A DNA stretch of 64,000 nucleotides, taken from NCBI RefSeq assembly GCF_006351965.1, contig NZ_CP040932.1:744001-808000 (forward strand), in the 5' to 3' direction. Position 1 is the stretch's first letter, and each line of letters starts with the position of its first letter. Shown here piece by piece: positions 63,443 through 64,000 of this stretch. Made by a program: the position numbers and the translations under genes. The notes below the pieces were generated by a model. The model did not search any database. It worked only from the letters and a program-made list of their open reading frames with translations, and was not told the origin of the DNA. Source of the DNA: Oceanicola sp. D3 (GTDB taxonomy: Bacteria; Pseudomonadota; Alphaproteobacteria; Rhodobacterales; Rhodobacteraceae).

Positions 63443-63772
63443 ATGGCATCTGGTGTCAAACCCCGCGTCAAAGTCCCCAAGTCGGCCTCTGCCGGCGAGG
63501 CGATCACGATCAAAACGCTGATCTCGCACCCCATGGAGAGCGGCCAGCGCAAGGACGGCGACGGCAACGTCATTCCCCGTTCGATCATCAATCAGTTCAC
63601 CTGCACCTTCAACGGCGAGACCGTGATCGACGTGAAGATGGAGCCCGCGATCTCGACCAACCCCTACTTTGAATTCGAGGCCACCGTGCCCGAGTCGGGG
63701 ACCTTCGAGTTCACATGGCAGGACGACGACGGCTCAACCTACACCGAGTCCAAGGAAATCACCGTCGGCTGA
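63443..63772 (+). CDS. soxZ: SoxZ, partner of SoxY
   Basis: A 109-residue immunoglobulin-like protein without signal peptide, since SoxY carries it across by Tat hitchhiking. The typical IRVPKSAKKGEVVTIKTLISHPMESGQRK pattern is visible as VKVPKSASAGEAITIKTLISHPMESGQ. It forms a heterodimer with SoxY. It is 27 bases after soxY. Confidence 0.95.
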   Translation: MASGVKPRVKVPKSASAGEAITIKTLISHPMESGQRKDGDGNVIPRSIINQFTCTFNGETVIDVKMEPAISTNPYFEFEATVPESGTFEFTWQDDDGSTYTESKEITVG

Positions 63773-63802
63773 TCGCCGCCGCGCACGTTCAGGGAGGGAC
63801 GC

Positions 63803-64000
63803 GTGACAAAAGCAAGCAAACGCGCAAGCTACATCGCACTCATAGCGGCTTCCGCCTTCGCGGTGGCCGCCCATGCCGGACCGGATGAAGACAGCCTCGT
63901 CATCAATGGCGAGACCGAGATCGTCACCGAAACGGCCGCCCCCGACCACCTGTCGGATGCCATCGATACGATCTACTCCGGCTGGCGCTTCCGCACCGAC
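63803..64000 (+). CDS. soxA: SoxA cytochrome c subunit (partial, continues past window)
   Basis: The first 66 residues (start GTG 63803, with AGGGAGGGA upstream): signal peptide SKRASYIALIAASAFAVAAHA, then ETEIVTETAAPDHLSDAIDTIYSGWRFRT. The SGWRFR segment is characteristic of SoxA. The heme and catalytic Cys-persulfide motifs lie beyond base 64000. Gene order soxXYZA is the standard arrangement. Confidence 0.93.
   Translation, partial: MTKASKRASYIALIAASAFAVAAHAGPDEDSLVINGETEIVTETAAPDHLSDAIDTIYSGWRFRTD

Overview
The window reads as chromosomal DNA of an alphaproteobacterium of the Rhodobacteraceae, most likely the marine Roseobacter group. The evidence is high GC with strong GC3, a class I lysyl-tRNA synthetase, an NDUFS4-like complex I subunit, a sox thiosulfate-oxidation cluster in the soxRSVWXYZA order, a perfect CtrA-type box, and many short overlapping operons. 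Species cannot be named from the sequence alone.

Layout. 1-5.8 kb: a YcgN-like gene cut by the window edge, ribF, a lipoprotein behind a CtrA box, a MaoC dehydratase, a [2Fe-2S] SoxR regulator divergent from a VOC/glyoxalase gene, a DUF1801 gene and gltX. 5.9-11.2 kb: a gamma-glutamylcyclotransferase, then a tandem glycine riboswitch controlling gcvT-gcvH-gcvP. 11.4-17.3 kb: tRNA-Ala, a fused allantoinase/OHCU decarboxylase, a two-domain peptide-type ABC ATPase, a SRAP protein that lacks the catalytic Cys2, a dodecin and a cold-shock gene. 17.4-38.6 kb: housekeeping and accessory genes including a first RAYT, an ATP-grasp gene, ettA, tandem small ORFs, MarR-GNAT, nadD, a PBP4-type peptidase, a PAS protein, TerB, lysS, a beta-helix protein, a stress/thiol group, a second RAYT with its REP hairpins, and uvrB. 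38.6-48.4 kb: a patchwork region with a structured non-coding stretch, a MYG1-like gene, an IS1182-type element, a LysR-wrbA-DsbA-EamA group, a broken IS5 transposase and a broken ThDP enzyme. 48.6-52.7 kb: a tightly overlapping arsenic operon (arsRC fusion, gap, arsJ, acr3). 52.8-57.3 kb: tRNA-Arg and a sulfotransferase/flippase/glycosyltransferase group. 57.4-64 kb: the sox cluster with soxT and an FAD/NAD(P) protein on the minus strand, and soxVWXYZ plus the start of soxA on the plus strand.

How the genes work together. SoxXA, SoxYZ and the redox-maintenance proteins SoxV/W/S serve periplasmic thiosulfate oxidation. A shared ATTCA-N6-T(G/T)AAT motif in the two sox promoter regions is a good candidate SoxR operator. 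The ars operon combines two exits: ArsC plus Acr3 for arsenite, and GAPDH plus ArsJ for 1-arseno-3-phosphoglycerate. The glycine cleavage genes feed one-carbon metabolism under riboswitch control.

The most unusual structure is a REP/RAYT system. Hairpins preceded by GTAG occur at seven or eight places, and in three of them the TAG of GTAG is the stop codon of the upstream gene, including that of the RAYT itself.
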